A DNA stretch of 64,000 bases from Drosophila pseudoobscura (lineage: Eukaryota > Arthropoda > Insecta > Diptera > Drosophilidae), in assembly GCF_009870125.1 (NCBI RefSeq), contig NC_046683.1:45027869-45091868 (forward strand), written 5' to 3'. Shown one piece after another: positions 1-18,935 of this stretch. Numbering within the stretch: position 1 is the stretch's first letter; each line of letters starts with the position of its first letter. Both the position numbers and the translations under genes were made by a program. Below the pieces are notes generated by a model. The model searched no databases. It was given only the letters and a program-made list of their open reading frames with translations, and had not been told where the DNA came from.

Positions 1-320
1 TAGGTATATTCGTTTCGGATGATAACGTTTCTGTAATTAAAAATCAGAACAGAGGAGCTCCAGCTCAAAATAATTACTGTATACGACAATATATTTAAAA
101 ACAGAACATAGGATATCACACGATGCATACGCTGGGATACGTTGGAAGGAGAGCAAACACCGAAAATCATACCGTTCCTGTAATATATTTCAAGAACAGC
201 CAGTCGGATGGACTCTGTCGCAGCGTAGGGCAGCACAGCAGTGGCAAACCATTTGAATTTTCGTCTTCCCTTTTGATTACCCACAGAAACTTGCCCCACA
301 CTCGCCTGTCGCTGAGAGCA

Positions 321-356
321 GGGGCTGGGGATGGGGCTGGGGCAGGGGATGGGGCA
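321..356 (+). repeat. G-rich (GGGGCT/GGGGAT) tract
   Basis: Runs of four G separated by two bases repeat about six times, upstream of the carbonic anhydrase promoter. The tract meets the usual four-run G-quadruplex pattern. An open frame runs through it, but nothing in that frame looks like protein, so I read the first 500 bases as intergenic. Confidence 0.6.
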
Positions 357-518
357 GGTAGCGGAGCGGACATTGCGTCGATGCCCAAGTGGAACTCTCA
401 TGACCACGGGCCGATTGGGGATTCAATTGAAGGGGAATTGGAAGTACCAGTGGGCCACATCGAGCAGAAAGAGAGGACAACAGAAGCAATCAGCACCAGC
501 CAAGCTCTGGCTAACTGA

Positions 519-556
519 TATAAGTTTAGGCACCGCTCCGGCCCTAACCGCAGTTG
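519..556 (+). promoter_or_regulatory. TATA/Inr promoter of the carbonic anhydrase gene
   Basis: A TATAAG box at 519-524 is followed 33 bases later by an initiator-like GCAGTTG with A+1 near 552. This gives a 5' UTR of about 227 bases before the ATG at 779. The pairing is inferred from spacing only. Confidence 0.45.
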
Positions 557-778
557 TGTGACCGCACTTGGCGGGTGAGCACGAACAGACAGCAGACAGC
601 AGACAATAGACACAAATACCGTCGGAAAGCCGCAAGATTTCTCGATTGGCAGCAGGCCTTTAACAGTTACAATAATTTACAAGGTGACAAGCGCAGTGCC
701 CCGCCAGCCCAACAGCCCGCCAGCCCGACAGCCCGATAAGGCGGCAAGTGTCTCTCAGAAGTGAATCGAATCGAAACC

Positions 779-3210
779 ATGTGGAGGTGTAATGTTAGTG
801 CTACAGTGGCCTTTGCCCTGATCTTAGCCTATGGTGAGCAAACCAACAAATAACACAGAGAATACTCAATTGCGTTAATTAAACATATCAATTGAGCACT
901 TGGTGTCTTGGCAATTTAGTTATACAAATATTTGCGCAATTCCCCGAGAAGTGATATCCCAAGACTAACTAATGAATGAATGAATGAATGAATGAATAAA
1001 TAAGTGCACTCCGAGCTGGTGCGTCTCGGCATATGTGTACTAACTCGCTTTACGGGCAAACATTTAACTAAACACAGTACTGTACCACTCGTATGATTCC
1101 AAGAATTAATTGTGCCTAACGATTATCTCCATGATATATCAAATCAAGGCGGTTGAACTAAAAGCTTGAAGTCTTTATGACTGGCACATCGTCAGAAGTC
1201 TGGGACATGTCTGCGATACCGTCTTGCTGACTGTCACCTGACTGATCTTTAACCTTCTGATTGTTCTAGTCGATGCCTCACCATTAATCACGCATGATTT
1301 CCGATTGCCCTGGGCGCACTTTTTCAATTTTCCATGTGATCCACTTATTCTATGCTATTTAATTTAATTTCACCGCAATGTTTTGCTAATTTGTGGTTGA
1401 AAATACTAAAGAGGCCAGCTGGTCAAAATTAGTTCATAATTCACGTAAATTTGTAACTTGTCTGGGCATCTAAACACACACACCGACTACTAATGACAGC
1501 TAATTCAGTTTGAGCGTTCTGCTAATTTTGTTGGGATTTTTTGTTGCCCACAAATTAGTGGATAATATCGCAGACGCGTACAAAAATAATCTTCGGCTAT
1601 TAATATGCAAATTTTATATATGACATATCATGTTTTTAAAGCTTCTCTAAGCTGAGAAACAGACTGGCAGACTGTTTTTGCCCTTTCCTATACTCGTAGA
1701 TGGAATATTTCACGGAAAGTATTCCCGGCAGCGGAACTCAATAAACTTTACATGGATAATTGCTGCTCGATTGATGCTAATTAAATGTGCAATTACGTGT
1801 AGACCGATGTTTGATCTGAAGGCACCTGATGCCCTCTGACGACAGACGGAGTACAGCATGTGTGCCTTGACGCAAAGTGCGAATTGAGTTGAGTTTTTTT
1901 GAGTGGTAGGACCAACATAAGGGTATTTTTAGCTTTCCCCGCGATCAAAAATAGTTGTCGCTTTAATAGATAGCTTGGTCAAATAACGCATCTCAATCCA
2001 GACTGTCGGCAACGGCACAGACGATGTCACCGATACGTCGGCGAGTGCCAAAGCAATTAGCACCTGAGGGAGATCGATTAACAACAGTCTCGGCTTGCTT
2101 ATTCTCCCCTCTCTTCCCGCAGCGTCGTCTGGCCTGGCTCAGGACTTTGGATATGGGGGGCAGCACGGCCCCGAGCACTGGAGCGAGGATTACAACCGCT
2201 GCAGTGGCAAACAGCAGAGCCCCATAAACATTGATTTGGTCAACGTTGAGGATAAGACGTATCCCACGCTGGAGTTCTTCAACACCATGGTGACGCCAAA
2301 GGTCATGCACATATCGAACAACGGGCACACGGTGCTGGTGAGGATGACCTATGAGGAGGGCATGGAGCCGCGGGTCCGAGGCGGGCCACTCTCCGAGCTG
2401 TCACCCTTTACCGGATACCAGTTCGAGCAGTTCCACTTTCACTGGGGCGAGAACGACACGGTGGGCAGTGAGGATCTGATAGATAACCACGCCTACCCCG
2501 CGGAGCTGCATGTGGTGCTGCGGAATCTGGAGTACCCGAACTTTGAAAGCGCCCTCGGCAAGGATCACGGGCTTGCCGTGATGGCATTCTTCTTTCAGGT
2601 AAGGGGACTGGCAAGAGGTCTACTCGGTTGCATGACCCACAAGTGTTTTTATATTTAGGTCAAAAAAGAGGGTACTGAGAGCTACGAGGATTTTACAAAC
2701 CAGCTCGCCAAGATTGGCAGGAAGGGCATGTCGGTTAACTTCACAAACCCAATGCCCCTGCGGGACTACCTCTCATGGGATCTCCTGAACTACTATACCT
2801 ACGTAGGCTCGCTGACAACTCCGCCGTGCAGCGAGGATGTCACCTGGATTGACTTCATGGAGCCGATCGATATAACGGAGAAGCAGGTGGGTCAACCTAA
2901 TCGCATAAAACGCTCTCCTGAATGACGATTATCCATTTTTTACGTATGTATGTGCCCTCAGCTCGACGCCTTCCGCCAGCTAACAGCCAACGATGAGCAC
3001 TTGAACAACAATTTCCGACCCATCCAACCGCTCAACGATCGCAAGGTGTACAAAAGTGTGCTCGAGCCGATGCCATTGCTCAATCAGAGTGCGATTCCTT
3101 TTGTGAACGTGGAAAATGCGGCCAACAGGAGGTCCTATTCCCCGGAAGTCCTTCTTAGCGGCTTTGGCCTTGTGGCGGCGCTTATAGCCTCAGCCTTCAG
3201 TGGCTTTTAA
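779..3210 (+). CDS. CAH2: Alpha-carbonic anhydrase, secreted and probably GPI-anchored
   Basis: Exons 779-833, 2123-2598, 2659-2886 and 2962-3210 join in frame to 335 residues. The enzyme hydrates CO2 to bicarbonate at the cell surface or outside the cell. Exon 1 encodes a signal peptide (hydrophobic core about residues 7-18). The zinc histidines are H123, H125 (in FHFHWG) and H148 (ELH). H87 matches the proton shuttle, and T230 in the LTTPPC motif matches the gatekeeper Thr199. C45 and C234 are placed like the disulfide of extracellular carbonic anhydrases. The last ~18 residues are hydrophobic with no charge after them, typical of a GPI-attachment signal. The long first intron (1.3 kb) holds only an AATG microsatellite. 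The family is certain. The symbol rests on resemblance to D. melanogaster CAH2 and on its position beside Miox, so it is less certain. Confidence 0.9.
834..2122 (+). other. Intron 1 of the carbonic anhydrase gene
   Basis: The intron starts GTGAGC and ends at CCCGCAG. An AATG tetranucleotide array lies at 971-1003. I see no nested gene, RNA gene or mobile element in the rest. Confidence 0.8.
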
Positions 3211-3957
3211 TTGGAGCGCTGCGGCGGGGAACGAGAGTTTTTTTTATTAAATCCATTGCACGCGCCGCGGCTCTAATTAAGCGCCGTAATTTACATGTCC
3301 TGCTCGCTGCTCTGTTTGCTGCTCAAACAGAGCAACCACTAATTTTCTCGAGCCACTGCCGCTGCCAGTTCAAGCCATCGTGTTACCCATCGTATTTATC
3401 AGTGGACGAACAAGCGACAAACCGACGAACGGACCAACGGACAAACTTTTAAACCAAAATGAACAGAAGCTTCAGCTAGCACGATATCCAGTCATGATTT
3501 ATTCAGCACTCGTCGTAGCAGACGGGACTGTAAATTGGATCCGTCCACAGCGGGCCTTCAATACATAATGCTATTATTAATATGGTATTGCACATGTGAT
3601 TTTAAACGCTTTATATTTGTGTACCCTAGCTTTTAACTTTGTAAACGTAAATCCATAATTAAATGTCGTTTTTTTTTTTTTTTATTATTAAATACTCAAC
3701 ATATATACTATTGTTCTCTTTAATTTGTCCATTAACTGAATTAAAACAGAATGCGTGTATAACAAAAAGCTTACAAAAATCAATGCAAGTACAAGTTTTT
3801 AATGCATACGCAATATGTTATTTATTACCGACTTTCGGCCGAGTAAACTAAGGTTCAAAATCGCTTTTAAATCATATTATGGGAAATTCATACTCAAAGG
3901 GTATTGTTTTCTTAATGCGAATTTCTCTTTAAATAGAGCTAAATTAGAGCCAGCATA

Positions 3958-4657
3958 CGAGGGCTGCTTTCGGGAATTGGCAATACTAATGTCAATGCAT
4001 AATATCGTGAGATGGAGGCATCCTTGCACTTTAGTTCCATTTCAATACATTCGATTTTGCATCTACACTTAGTTGTAACAACGGTTTGTTCTCGTTGGAT
4101 ACTCCATAACTTATCAATCTCTCAAAAAAAGGCTCGAGTCGTTTGGAGTTAGGAAATGCTTAAAAAGTACGACGGGTGGTGCTACAAAGAAGTGATAGGT
4201 GATGAATCATGGATATATGCGTACGAGCCGGAAACTTAACAGCAATGGACCGCGGGGATGTTCCAAGATGAGCCAACTGCCGAACACGAATCATTCCCCA
4301 CCATGACAATGCGATCTCTCACACATCTCGACAATCAGGTGAATTTTTAAGCAGTCGAAACATCGAATTAATGACTCATCCGCCCTACAGTCATGACTTG
4401 GCACTCGATGACTTCTTTTTATTCCCTCACATCAAAGAAAAAAAACTGCGAGGTTAACGACTTACGAGCACCGAAGAAGCCGTTGAAGAGCTCAAAACCC
4501 ATGCTTTGGAGGTGTCTCAAGAGGAATGGAAAAATTTCTACGAACAATGGTGCGAACGAATGCAAAAGTGTGTTGATCATCAGGGGGAATAAAGCCGTTT
4601 TCATTTAAAAGTTATGGTTGTTATTTGCTATTCCCGAAAACTAAATAGCATCCCTCG
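3958..4657 (+). mobile_element. Decayed, internally deleted mariner transposon
   Basis: Imperfect terminal inverted repeats start CGAGGG at 3958 and end CCCTCG at 4657. Both inner parts share a TTCGGGAAT core, and a TA dinucleotide flanks each end (3956-3957 and 4658-4659), as expected for mariner target duplication. From about 4140 to 4590 the plus strand resembles the C-terminal half of a mariner transposase. Recognisable pieces are GDESW, a PPYS block followed by DFFLFP (the catalytic DD34D region), and WKNFYEQW near the C-terminus. In-frame stops (for example after PET near 4238) and frameshifts break it, and the first half of the gene is missing, so 700 bp remain of a usual ~1.3 kb. The terminal sequence is of the type seen in the rosa-like mariners, a tentative placement. 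Confidence 0.85.
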
Positions 4658-4659
4658 TA

Positions 4660-7490
4660 TACTACTTTTAAATATATTAAACTGTTGACTGGTGTCTGGC
4701 AATCGACGCACAGTCCAAACGGGAACGGGAACGGCTTTTAATGGATTTGGATTGAACAACAGAGCTGATATCGAACAGGAATATTGGGGCAAAAAGAACA
4801 ATAGAATCTATAAGTAATCGGAGGCTATGCTGGGGCTGAGGCTATAACAATTTTACACAGTTTTTACATGCATTTTTTACACTGCTAGAGCTCAAAAGTG
4901 CTGCACACTTTTTAGCTGTAAAATAAAACATTTGCATACTGAACAAATTGGCCAAAACCGAAGCGGTTTAGATCGGAAATGCTGTTAAAGACTTGGGCTT
5001 GCATTTTGCAGCGTCACTTGCAGATACTTTTTAGTGCTCTGTACTACCGAATGCACTTTCTTACGAAAATGAAAGTTTTCATCAGATGTTAAGGAGCTGA
5101 AACTTACTCTTCACCTGTTCATAGAAGGAGGGGTCTAAGGCGAAACGCACGTCCGCAGGACTGTTTTTCCATCTGTTACCCTTCTTTAAATCTAATTAAC
5201 TGATACCTTTCAATCATGAGTGAACAATTTAAAAATGTTATATCACAGAATGAGTACAACCAGCAAATGTTTCGGTCCTGGCCCTGCGGTTCGAGTCAGT
5301 CCAGTTCCATTCGCCTGGAAGCCAATGTATGTCCATAAATACATACTTATTTGACGCATTCGACTGCCCGTATCAGCAGTATCACGAGGAGGAGGAGGAG
5401 GAGGAGGACGAGGGTATTATTGCTTGGCTCGGTGACCCCAGCTGTCACTGGAATCTAATGAATTATGGCAAACATGTGCACAAATCTATCAGCAAAATAT
5501 TACTTTTGAATAAAATTCGAAGAGTTTGTCCGGCGAAAGTCGAGCTCACGAAAGTGATTTATGAAAATGTCTCGTGGCCCGTAGTAGGGACGGTGGGGCA
5601 TCGCAATGTTGCACTGGAGTGATCCACAGGGGACTTGTTCACCAGCCCTGCCATCTGTAGGCGGTGCTTACTGTACTTGGAAAACGGATTGATCATCGTT
5701 GTTTGTCATTAGGCTCTATTTAGCGTCTGGCGGCTTTTTCCTTATGCCCCTCGAACTTTACGTATGATCCCCGGGCTATATTTGGACGATTTTTGAAATT
5801 ATAATGTCATTATTCATTATTAATTATTAATGGACTGATAGGGAAAGAGAAATTGGACTTTATTAGCCTAGAACTTGGACGGATGGCCTTCAACGAAGTA
5901 TGGCATATCTAGATGCAATTGACACAATTGGCAACCGTTGGCACTGCTCCGAGTATAAATAAGGCAATTTTCCAGCGTGGACAGTTTCCGTTTAGTTTTT
6001 CCTTGCCTTCCGTGCATTCCGTGCATTCCGAGCATTCCGTGATTGCATTCGAAGATCTCGCACGTCCGGACCTAATTGATGACTGCATCATCATCACGGT
6101 CGGCGTCAAACACAATTATTATGAAACTTTTCCACTGCCTTCTAGCTTCCCCCAGCACTCTATACTATATGTGGGTACCTCTAATATTAGTTGATAAGCT
6201 TTATTGACAACCAACCACTCTCGATCGTTACATTCTGACCCCTGACGCTTCGGCGATGGTGACGAACTGTGATACTACGCCTCGTTGGAACATGAACAAG
6301 CCCCTCAAGCTCGGGCCCAGGTCCAGCCGAGACCCACATCCAAATCCAGCACAATCCGAGACAACCAAAGTGGCTACGATCAGTCCGCCCATTCGTGGGC
6401 AGTGTGAAATCTCAAGTTTTAGTTCGCACTTGTGGCGTGTGTGAGCCCGGGGATCGGATCGGATCGGATGGGATCGGATGGGATCGACGTCATGTTTATA
6501 GACGACTGATAACTTTTCTCAGGCAATCCCCCCCTTGATGGCACATTATTTCTGCGCTTGATGACTGTGTACCCAGATTGCTTGGCGTTGTTGCTACTTT
6601 TAGACGTCCGCATGGACGCTGGATCTGGGACGTTGGCTTTTGCCAATGCTTATGCCGCTTTCCTGGCGATTGCTCAAGGTCGCAACGAGAGCTATCGGAG
6701 CTTGCTTTGGGGCTTCAGGCGTGACATTTGACCTACGTTTCTCAGTGGTAGACATGGACTGGGATCGTGTTTAGCAGGCCTGTTAAACGCATAAAAGAAA
6801 TCATTCTCTTTCACCAAGTTTCAAACGGAAGTCAACTAAATATTAAGATCATCGAATCCCAGTAAGTCCAAGTTAAAAAAGGTTTCCACTACTCCCACTA
6901 CTAAATCTTTTATAAAAAAGAATAACAACCGATTGTACACTGCTCATATAATACATTCCTACACGAGGAATGATCTCTTGCGCACCGACCTTAACAATCG
7001 CTCAATCACGTTATTCAATGCAGCGGCCATGCACTTGCTCCAGATATCTGGGAGTTCGAGCCGTCCTTGTGTATCCGGCATGTCGCGACGTAATCAGTCA
7101 AGTGCAGCACGCAGTTTATGCATCCACATGCCCCACACAGTGGGGCGCCAGATAAGCGGCGTGGGCGCGTAGGCGGCTCAGAAGTCTGATAAAAATTATT
7201 GAAACCAACTGAAATATGAGGAAGGCTCGTGGCTTATCATTGCAGAGCCCTGCATCCCCCCCGCAGAGGAAAGAGAGAGCGCAGCATCAGACGGAGGTAC
7301 GAGTGTTGATAGCCGAATGGGAGAGGAGAACGGAACTGAACTGTTGGCAACGGGACGGGGAGCAGACGGTTCTCGTGATTTGAAAATAACAAAAGTACTA
7401 TAAATCATTTTCGAATAAAGTAGAAGAGAGGAGCGAGTACTATATAGAAGCGTTTTGATTGTGAATTCTGTTTAATTGCTAGTGGACGGC
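4660..7490. other. Intergenic DNA between the carbonic anhydrase gene and Miox
   Basis: No convincing gene is present. There is a GAG run at 5386-5408, a 9-bp tandem repeat (core CGTGCATTC) at 6009-6040 and a GGATC-type tandem array at 6450-6486. A 97-codon frame at 5329-5622 runs through the GAG run but has no domain, splice or promoter support. Confidence 0.6.
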
Positions 7491-7494
7491 AGCC

Positions 7495-7532
7495 TATAAA
7501 AATGGACGGCCTGTCCGGCCACCGACTCAAAA
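7495..7532 (+). promoter_or_regulatory. TATA promoter of Miox
   Basis: TATAAAAA at 7495-7502 lies about 110 bases upstream of the Miox ATG. An initiator-like ACTCAAAA follows about 30 bases downstream. The start site is inferred from spacing. Confidence 0.5.
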
Positions 7533-7605
7533 GCGTTTCGGCGGTTCAATTGCTCGGAACTGTTTAACTTCTGGTCTAATATTCTAACGTTCGAATTTCT
7601 TCAAT

Positions 7606-8685
7606 ATGAGAATCCTGGCGGAGGTAAAACCTTTTCTGTTCGAGGGAAACCGTGTTCCATATCTTATGCGAAGCTATATGTAATTCACAGAATCAGATCC
7701 ACCTGCTGGATCCTTCGGAGCTGATGCGGCCAGAGCCCACGTTCTCCGACAAGAATCCCTCCAAGTTCCGGGACTACAGTGTGGACGAAACAGATCCGTT
7801 GAAGGAGCGCGTGCGTCAAACCTATCGTCAGATGCATCTGAATCAGACGGTGGACTTCGTCAAGGGTAAGTCGGATCAGAGTGTGTTTCAGCCGAATCTA
7901 TAGTATGTATAATCGCTTCCTGCCTCTCGACAGGTCGCCGGAATCACTGGCTGAAATTCAATACGATTCAAATGACGGTGCGCGAAGCTCTGGAGAAACT
8001 GAACGATCTGGTGGATGAATCCGATCCCGACCTGGACCTTCCAAACATCATACATGCCTTCCAGGCGGCCGAGCGGGCACGCGCCGAGTTTCCGCAACAC
8101 GACTGGCTGCACTTGACGGCACTCATTCACGATCTGGGCAAGATCATGGCCTTCTACGGAGAGCCACAGTGGGCTGTTGTCGGTGACACGTTCGCTGTGG
8201 GCTGCCGCTGGGGCGACAGCATCGTCTATCGGGACGAGAGCTTTGTCGGAAATCCGGACGGTGCCAATCCCGCCTACAATACCGAGTATGGCATCTATAA
8301 GCCCAACTGTGGCGTGGACAACTTGCTCATGTCCTGGGGCCACGACGAGTACATGTACAGTGTCCTCAAGCACAACAGAACCAAGCTTCCCGACGTGGCC
8401 TGCAACATAATTCGCTTCCATTCGTTCTATCCGTGGCACAATGGTGGTGACTACAAGCACCTGGAGGCCCCCAAGGATGAGGAGACCAAGAAATGGGTGC
8501 TGATTTTCAAGTGAGTAGCTCTGCTCTTTCCGTTTAACTCTTGTCTTCAATCGTAATCCATAATCCACCTTTGCAGTCGCTATGATCTGTACACCAAAAG
8601 CGAGGTAGTGCCAGACATCGAGGCTCTATGGCCTTATTACCAGACTCTGATCGACAAATATCTGCCAGGAGTCTTGGAGTTCTAA
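7606..8685 (+). CDS. Miox: Myo-inositol oxygenase
   Basis: Exons 7606-7623, 7691-7865, 7934-8510 and 8577-8685 join to 292 residues, close to the ~285 of vertebrate MIOX. The cytosolic enzyme uses O2 and a mixed-valence di-iron centre to cleave myo-inositol to D-glucuronate, the first committed step of inositol breakdown. By alignment spacing with mouse MIOX (H98, H123, D124, H194, H220, D253), all six iron ligands are present: H105, H130 and D131 (in LIHDLGK), H201 (SWGHDEY), H227 (RFHSFYPWH) and D260 (RYDLYTK). The C-terminus ends in the usual YLPGVLEF-like block. The first coding exon is only six codons (MRILAE). An AATAAA at 8825-8830 is the likely poly(A) signal. It lies head-to-tail upstream of the esterase cluster. 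Confidence 0.95.
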
Positions 8686-11591
<2,906 letters not shown>

Positions 11592-12209
11592 TTATAATTG
11601 GTGAAATTAATACAAATAAAAAATGCCTAGTAGGGTGTAGCGCACCCGTTGGGTAATGATCGAAAAAAAATATTATATTTTCAAAACGAAACCAGTTAGA
11701 CCGATAAGTCGAGCCTCTCTCTATGAGAGATACCCCGGATTATACTTGTGGTATAATTTCAGGAACAAAAGAAGAAAGGCTAGCTTTCGGAAGATGATTT
11801 AATAACACGCTCAAAAACATTAGTTCAGCTGTTCGATTGCGAGAGTGGGTGCCGTAACAAGAAAATAAAACAAGAGATAACGATACGCTAATGAGCCTCG
11901 ACAATGGAATACCCTGTACTCCAATAAGCTTCTACATTTCCATTTATGTGCTAGCGGGGGAGAGAGAAGGATGGGGCCCTCTCTGTCAAGATACATATGC
12001 TCGCTAAGTGTGATTCTTTTCGTTACAAATATTTGTATAAGCTCATAATACCCTATGCAATCGTGTAGAAAATAGTTTGGAATGTTTACATCGATCTGAT
12101 TGACTGCTGCAAATTTTGATAGGCAATTAATTCTTTATCCACATATATATGTACATATGCATATACAAATGTGGGTATTCAATGCTCCCCATGAGTCTTG
12201 TCAAAGTCT
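11592..12209. other. Est-5C/Est-5B spacer
   Basis: It holds the Est-5C poly(A) signal and AT-rich sequence with no gene. The last part before the Est-5B start belongs to the duplicated promoter block. Confidence 0.6.
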
Positions 12210-14090
<1,881 letters not shown>

Positions 14091-15503
14091 TAAAATTTGA
14101 AAAATTGTACATATTTATTTTGAAATACATTTTGGACGACTCTCGTTTAAACTACAAGCCGTCCCTTGATGACTGATACCCGGTAATCAGCTTTTCTATG
14201 AACAAAGTCAAAATACGATTATCAGTAGGTGGGAAGAAGAGAGGTGACCCGCTCTTTTAATGTACATGAGGAACATGAACGCATGAAAGAATATGAAAAA
14301 GAGAGAGACAGAGGGAGTGAGATCAAAAGATAGAGAGAGACAGAAAGAGTTCGATGCGGATGAGTTAACCAAGAATGGGTTGACTGTTATAGGCATTCTG
14401 GCGGAAATGACGATTTGATCGCCACTAGATTCGAGAATCTGGTAGATAAGATCACGTTTTATAATTGTGCAGTTACTATTTTCTCAAATCTTTAAAGGTA
14501 TTGCTGCACAGGCTTGAAACAATCCTTATTTAGTGCGATAATACCAGAGACGCCACACAATCCTGCTGATCTAGCTGCATAGCTGTATATCTAGCTCTGT
14601 GGGAACTATATGTGCCTTTTAGCTGTTACTACACGTTCACGAACTTAATATACCCTTGTAATCTATGAGTACCGGGTAAACTTACTCGTGGCTTACTTTG
14701 GGTTGGGAATCGAACAGCCAAAGGCGACTGCAGTTCCGCAGACGTCACAGAGCGGCCGCTTCAGTCATATGGAATTAATTGTTCCGCCATATTGATTTAG
14801 TTTTTGTTTAAGCCGATTCTGATACTACACTTGAATGCACATCGACTTGATATTGTATCAGCTGTAGAATTGATACAGCAGCTGGCACTGCTAATGGTTG
14901 TGGAAAAACATGATCCCACTGGTCAGCGGACTGGACTACTGGCAGCATCAACAAGCAAAATATATCGGTTACCGATGGAAATCTTACCATGGGAAAGGAA
15001 ATGGAGCGGGAAACCGCTGTTCATGTTGTTTTTGGTACTTGATGACAACTAATTGTGCAATAAACACAGCTGTAAGTATTCGTTTACACTTTTGTTAATT
15101 GAATTCAATTATTTTCTTCATAATTTACAAATAAATGTGTTAACCGTATCCCTTTATCATACGGGTATAGCTCTCCCATAAGATACATATGTTAAGCCTC
15201 GGGCTCGGGCCTACTAAACATTCGTTTTCAACGCCATCTGTTCAAATACAGATTATAAATCCGGTTTTGCAATTAGCAGATACTCGAAAAAAATATATTC
15301 TGGATGTCCCGCTGCAGGGTATATGAACCTCGGCGTGTTATTTTTCATGGATTTCCTTCATAACTTATATGTATTTATAAATATGCGTACAAATATAAGC
15401 GAAATGCCGATTATTTTACAGGCATACATATTAAACCCGAAATATTTGAATGACTGGTGGAATGAGTCTGGTAATTAAGCGATTTGTTCAGGCACAATGC
15501 GAC
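14091..15503. other. Est-5B/Est-5A spacer
   Basis: This longer spacer lacks the promoter block shared by the two upstream esterases. A short segment near 14645-14690 (ATACCCTTG...GTACCGGGTA) resembles the end of a DINE-1-type element and may be a solo remnant. A short open stretch at about 14893-15052 has no support as a gene. Confidence 0.5.
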
Positions 15504-17259
<1,756 letters not shown>

Positions 17260-17339
17260 AGATGTTTAATCTTCATTTAGTAGACGAGCAGGCTACCGTT
17301 TTCAAAATCTTGATTTTAAGCCTTTGGAATACCCTTCGA

Positions 17340-17351
17340 AATAAAAATAAA
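17340..17351 (+). terminator. Est-5A poly(A) signals
   Basis: Two adjacent AATAAA hexamers lie 81 and 87 bases after the Est-5A stop and 47-58 bases before the end of the thoc6 coding region on the other strand. Confidence 0.5.
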
Positions 17352-17397
17352 TCGCTTAAGCTGGTCATTTTCATATAATCGTATAATTATTAAATTA

Positions 17398-18510
17398 TTA
17401 CGCAGCTGAACATTTGAATGATTCGATCTCCTCTAACTCCTCTTCGTCGCCTTCCGCTGCGTCGTCCTCTCCTTCCACATTGCCATACAAGTCGATTTTG
17501 CTGTCTAGAAAACGAAAATCTTTCAGGATATGTAGCCTATTGCTGAATCCAGCAATGGACATAATCTTGATCGGTGACGTTTGCCACACTATAGAATAAC
17601 ATGCAGTGTGCTCCACCGGAATATTTGCCTGCAGCGCTCCATTCAAGGTGTAGGATTGCACATGATTGTGTTCGCCGCCGATGAACACACCGTCATCCAC
17701 AAAGTCGCACACATGCACACCTCCAGGAAAGTCCAAAACGCAGGTGGACTCCAAGGACCGCAAGTGGAAGATCGATGCTCGTGGACCTCCGCCACACAGC
17801 AACCAGTCGTCATTGACCGCAACAGAACCGATCCATTTTCCCCAATCGGGGCGATGCAGCTTTGGTGTTGTATACGGCTCTATCATTGACGTTTGTTCCT
17901 TTTGCTTTGTAGTCCAGACTCGTACTGTCCCATCCTCTGCCCCCGAGAAGATTTGTCCGTTCGAGTTGCCAACCACAGAGTGCACATAGTCTGTGTGCCC
18001 CCGATAGTCGCGCTCCACTCGTCCATCTTCGAGACTTATTTGATAAATTATTCCATCTCCACAACCAGCGAACAGGGTGTCGGTGTCTGGGCTCAACCAC
18101 AACGAATTCACGTCCGGCACTTCCACGGCATCTGCTTGCATCGGTATTTTAACCTCCCATAAGCGGTTTGTACTCAACTTTTCGTCATCTTCGTTCCACT
18201 GCAACCCATAGACGACACCGACGGTCCCGACTATCAGAAAGTCTCGTCGAAAGGCTAGGCAATTGATTTCCACAGCACTACGTTGCGGAAAGATTTTGAG
18301 CTTGCCTGGGGGCTCCTCTGTGCCCTTTTCCAGTTCTTTCAATCTGCAAACGGAGTGTCAATGATATGATGGATACAATGTGCCACACGAATTTTACCTG
18401 AGTACAAATATATCACCAAAAAGATTGCCCGAAAACAGGTACTGCTGTGACGAAGATAAAGCCTGAGCCAGCACATTGTTGTACGCTCGTTTCAGATCGG
18501 TTTCCTTCAT
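17398..18510 (-). CDS. thoc6: THO complex subunit 6 (WD40 protein)
   Basis: Minus-strand exons 18510-18398 and 18343-17398 join to 352 residues. THOC6 is a beta-propeller subunit of the nuclear THO/TREX complex, which couples transcription to mRNA export. WD-type repeats are visible, for example LFSGNLFGDIFVL near the N-terminus, LFAGCGDGIIYQI, IFSGAEDGTVRVW (ending in the WD-like VRVW), LLCGGGPRASIFHL and VFIGGEHNHVQSY. This is the ~7-blade layout of the family. The C-terminus is acidic (EGDEEELEEIE). Its 3' end faces Est-5A, with 138 bases between the two stop codons. No TATA box is visible upstream; a TATCGATT near 18580 is a partial DRE-like site. Confidence 0.88.
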
Positions 18511-18799
18511 TTTTGTGGATTAAAATGCAGGATATTGTTTTTTTTATATTTTTGCCGGCTTCTGTTTATTTGTTGAGTATATCGATTGGAAACGATTAGC
18601 CCTCTTAAGCCCCCTTTATTTAAACAGTTAAACGACTTGAGGTAAATGCCAAATATTAACGATTGCAAATACTTCTTGTAGATATATGGCATCTTTCATT
18701 TGAATTAAAAAAAAAAAAACGATATCTTTCACCTGAACTGCGCTAAAAAGAATCAATTTTTATTACTTTCGGTGGATTCGTCAATGATTGGAAACTATA

Positions 18800-18935
18800 C
18801 TGCTCAATTTTGATGTTCCGTTGAATATTATTAGCTAGATAGAACTTTTAGCCATGCTCACATAATTTTATCCGATTAATGAATCTATTTTATACAAGAC
18901 AGATTACATTTAAGTTTTCATCTTTATTGCATTGC
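18800..18935 (+). repeat. Dispersed repeat, copy 1 (upstream of thoc6)
   Basis: This stretch matches 33241-33377 in the same orientation. The best part (TGCTCAATTTTGATRTTCCG to CTCACATARTTTTA) is about 70 bases at roughly 80% identity by eye, with a weaker tail ending in TTTATTG. It lies about 290 bases upstream of the thoc6 ATG. Confidence 0.6.

Noticed and set aside
123-518. 131-codon open frame at the left edge
   Set aside because: It runs through a G-rich repeat, has no domain or signal and ends before the TATA box of the carbonic anhydrase gene.
5280-5300. GGTTCGAGTC resembling a tRNA B box
   Set aside because: No A box, acceptor stem or cloverleaf can be formed with the surrounding bases.
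5329-5622. 97-codon frame with a poly-Glu run
   Set aside because: The Glu run is a GAG microsatellite. The rest resembles nothing known, and there is no promoter or splice context.
14893-15052. Small open frames in the Est-5B/Est-5A spacer, with a GTAAGT after ACAGCT
   Set aside because: No signal peptide or known family is seen, the two frames compete, and no acceptor partner can be identified.
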